Shown here in pieces: positions 63,585-64,000 of a stretch of 64,000 nt of DNA; positions within the stretch are counted from its first letter, which is position 1, and every line of letters begins with the position of its first letter. The stretch covers positions 62,001-126,000 of the forward strand of contig CAUVYP010000252.1 of NCBI GenBank assembly GCA_963556195.1, given 5' to 3'. Under the pieces are notes generated by a model. It searched no databases, had not been told where the DNA came from, and saw only the letters and a list, made by a program, of their open reading frames with translations. The translations under genes and the position numbers were made by a program. The stretch comes from Sepiola atlantica (lineage: Eukaryota > Mollusca > Cephalopoda > Sepiida > Sepiolidae).

Positions 63585-63956
63585 TTAGCGCGTTTTAAAG
63601 TTGATATCGCTTTTGTTTATAACTTCCACATTTATTCGAATTGTGCAACGAAACTTTGCAGACGGTCTCGAATAAGCCTTCTCTACTGAAGTACCAAGTT
63701 TCAGAAGTGCAGCTCTTGTACTGCCGGAGATATGTCGATACAAACTGAATACGCAAAACATCAACAAAATTTAGCGCGTTTTAAAGTTGATATCGCTTTT
63801 GTTTATAACTTCCACATTTATTCGAATTGTGCAACGAAACTTTGCAGACAGTCTCGAATAGGCCTTTTCTACTGAAGCACCAAGTGTCAGAAGTGCAGCT
63901 CTTGTACTGCCGGAGATATGTCGATACAAACTGAATACGCAAAACATCAACAAAAT
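63585..63956. repeat. R then G monomers at the right edge
   Basis: The R-like unit at 63585 has gcagacggtctcgaataag and the next is a G unit with gaagcaccaagtgtcag. R followed by G is the order at 23970, 29736, 38849 and 43313, so the array is going back into the central-domain series as it leaves the window. Confidence 0.85.
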
Positions 63957-64000
63957 TTAGCGCGTTTTAAAGTTGATATCGCTTTTGTTTATAACTTCCA
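63957..64000. repeat. Partial monomer at the right edge
   Basis: The first 44 positions of a further monomer, with the usual ttagcgcg and GATATC, are cut by the window end. The array continues to the right. Confidence 0.95.

Larger units (their letters stand above)
1..64000. repeat. 186-bp satellite DNA array with higher-order repeats
   Basis: Every part of the window is the same 186-bp unit in head-to-tail orientation. Landmarks such as ttagcgcg, tattcgaattg, tttgcag and tgccggagatatg recur at 186-bp spacing from one end to the other, and no stretch is left over for a gene. Monomers mostly differ at a few recurring sites, giving about a dozen sub-types whose order repeats in blocks of 4 to about 31 units. 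The consensus is 37.6% GC with 9 CpG per unit. Satellites of this length and purity are typical of centromeric or pericentromeric heterochromatin; that role is inferred. I do not recognise the family and see no resemblance I would trust to a named satellite. Confidence 0.98.

Noticed and set aside
121..63953. Hundreds of small protein genes (60 codons on the minus strand, 109 on the plus strand)
   Set aside because: They recur only because 186 is a multiple of three. The 60-codon count relies on a TTG start, differences between monomers often change residues, stops appear freely in many units, and no promoter or domain is visible.
1..64000. A CRISPR array
   Set aside because: Repeats are 186 bp and contiguous, with no unique spacers between short repeats, and no cas-like gene is present.
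1..64000. One giant repetitive protein gene, such as a secretory or silk-like repeat gene
   Set aside because: On each strand the best frame is closed in most monomers by a stop (minus TAA in almost every unit; plus TGA in all but C' and TTC units), so no frame runs through the array.
1..64000. Primate alpha satellite
   Set aside because: Monomer length is 186 and not 171 bp, no full CENP-B box is present, and the bases do not resemble alpha satellite.
1..64000. rRNA, tRNA, 5S or histone gene tandem cluster
   Set aside because: The unit is too short for most of these and shows no tRNA arm sequences, 5S internal control region or conserved rRNA motifs.
1..64000. Telomeric simple repeat or subtelomeric transposon array
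   Set aside because: No short G-rich telomere unit, reverse-transcriptase sequence or poly(A) tail was seen.

Overview
The whole 64,000-base window is one uninterrupted tandem satellite-DNA array. It has no unique sequence, no convincing gene, no RNA gene, and I saw no transposon insertion. The unit is a 186-bp monomer. I count 343 complete monomers (160 to 63956) with a 159-nt partial monomer on the left and a 44-nt partial monomer on the right, so the array runs past both ends. At least 334 of the 343 have a net length of exactly 186 bp; four are 187 and five are 185.

The host is a eukaryote that I cannot name; I do not recognise the monomer. The consensus monomer is 37.6% GC (70/186). It holds 9 CpG where base composition predicts about 6.6, so CpG is not depleted. 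That fits a genome with little germline CpG methylation, such as many insects and other invertebrates, better than a vertebrate or most plants. Length near one nucleosome repeat, multi-kb purity and higher-order repeats (HORs) resemble centromeric or pericentromeric satellite, but the sequence alone does not prove that location.

Monomer numbering used here: position 1 is the first t of ttagcgcg. Sub-types are named from diagnostic bases. A: box tctcgaataggcctttt (positions 82-98). B: box tcgcggagacacatgtt. E: box (a/t)cgcggagacacatttt. C: tctcaaatagg followed by tactgaag. C': the same with tacttaag. D: ggcctcctctact. F: gcagatagtctcg with gtacaaag. V: cttttactactg or cctttactactg. G: gaagcaccaagtgtcag. 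H: aacttccccattt. M: aaatcatcaac at the 3' end. R: gcagacggtctcg.

Layout: 1-2188, two copies of a 6-monomer HOR (1116 bp). 2206-6485, mixed monomers including a diverged 12-mer. 6486-10951, two near-identical 12-mers (2233 bp). 10952-12067, transition. 12068-16531, two copies of a different 12-mer (2232 bp). 15602-22295, two copies of an 18-mer (3347 bp) that overlaps and absorbs part of the previous HOR. 22296-34570, a domain rich in G and H monomers built on about 31 monomers with whole-monomer gains and losses. 34571-37918, two copies of a 9-mer (1674 bp). 38477-45730, a 24-monomer spacing (4464 bp). 47404-50379, a 7-mer (1302 bp). 53914-63584, a 10-mer (1860 bp) in four copies with an inserted 4-mer pair (744 bp). 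The last monomers return to the R-then-G order of the central domain.

Almost every change of register is a whole number of monomers, the signature of unequal exchange and amplification. Because 186 is 3 x 62, the same reading frames recur in every unit on both strands and give many 60-codon and 109-codon open frames. I interpret these as by-products of the repeat, not genes. I found no multi-gene biological system here; what is notable is the satellite itself and its layered HOR history.
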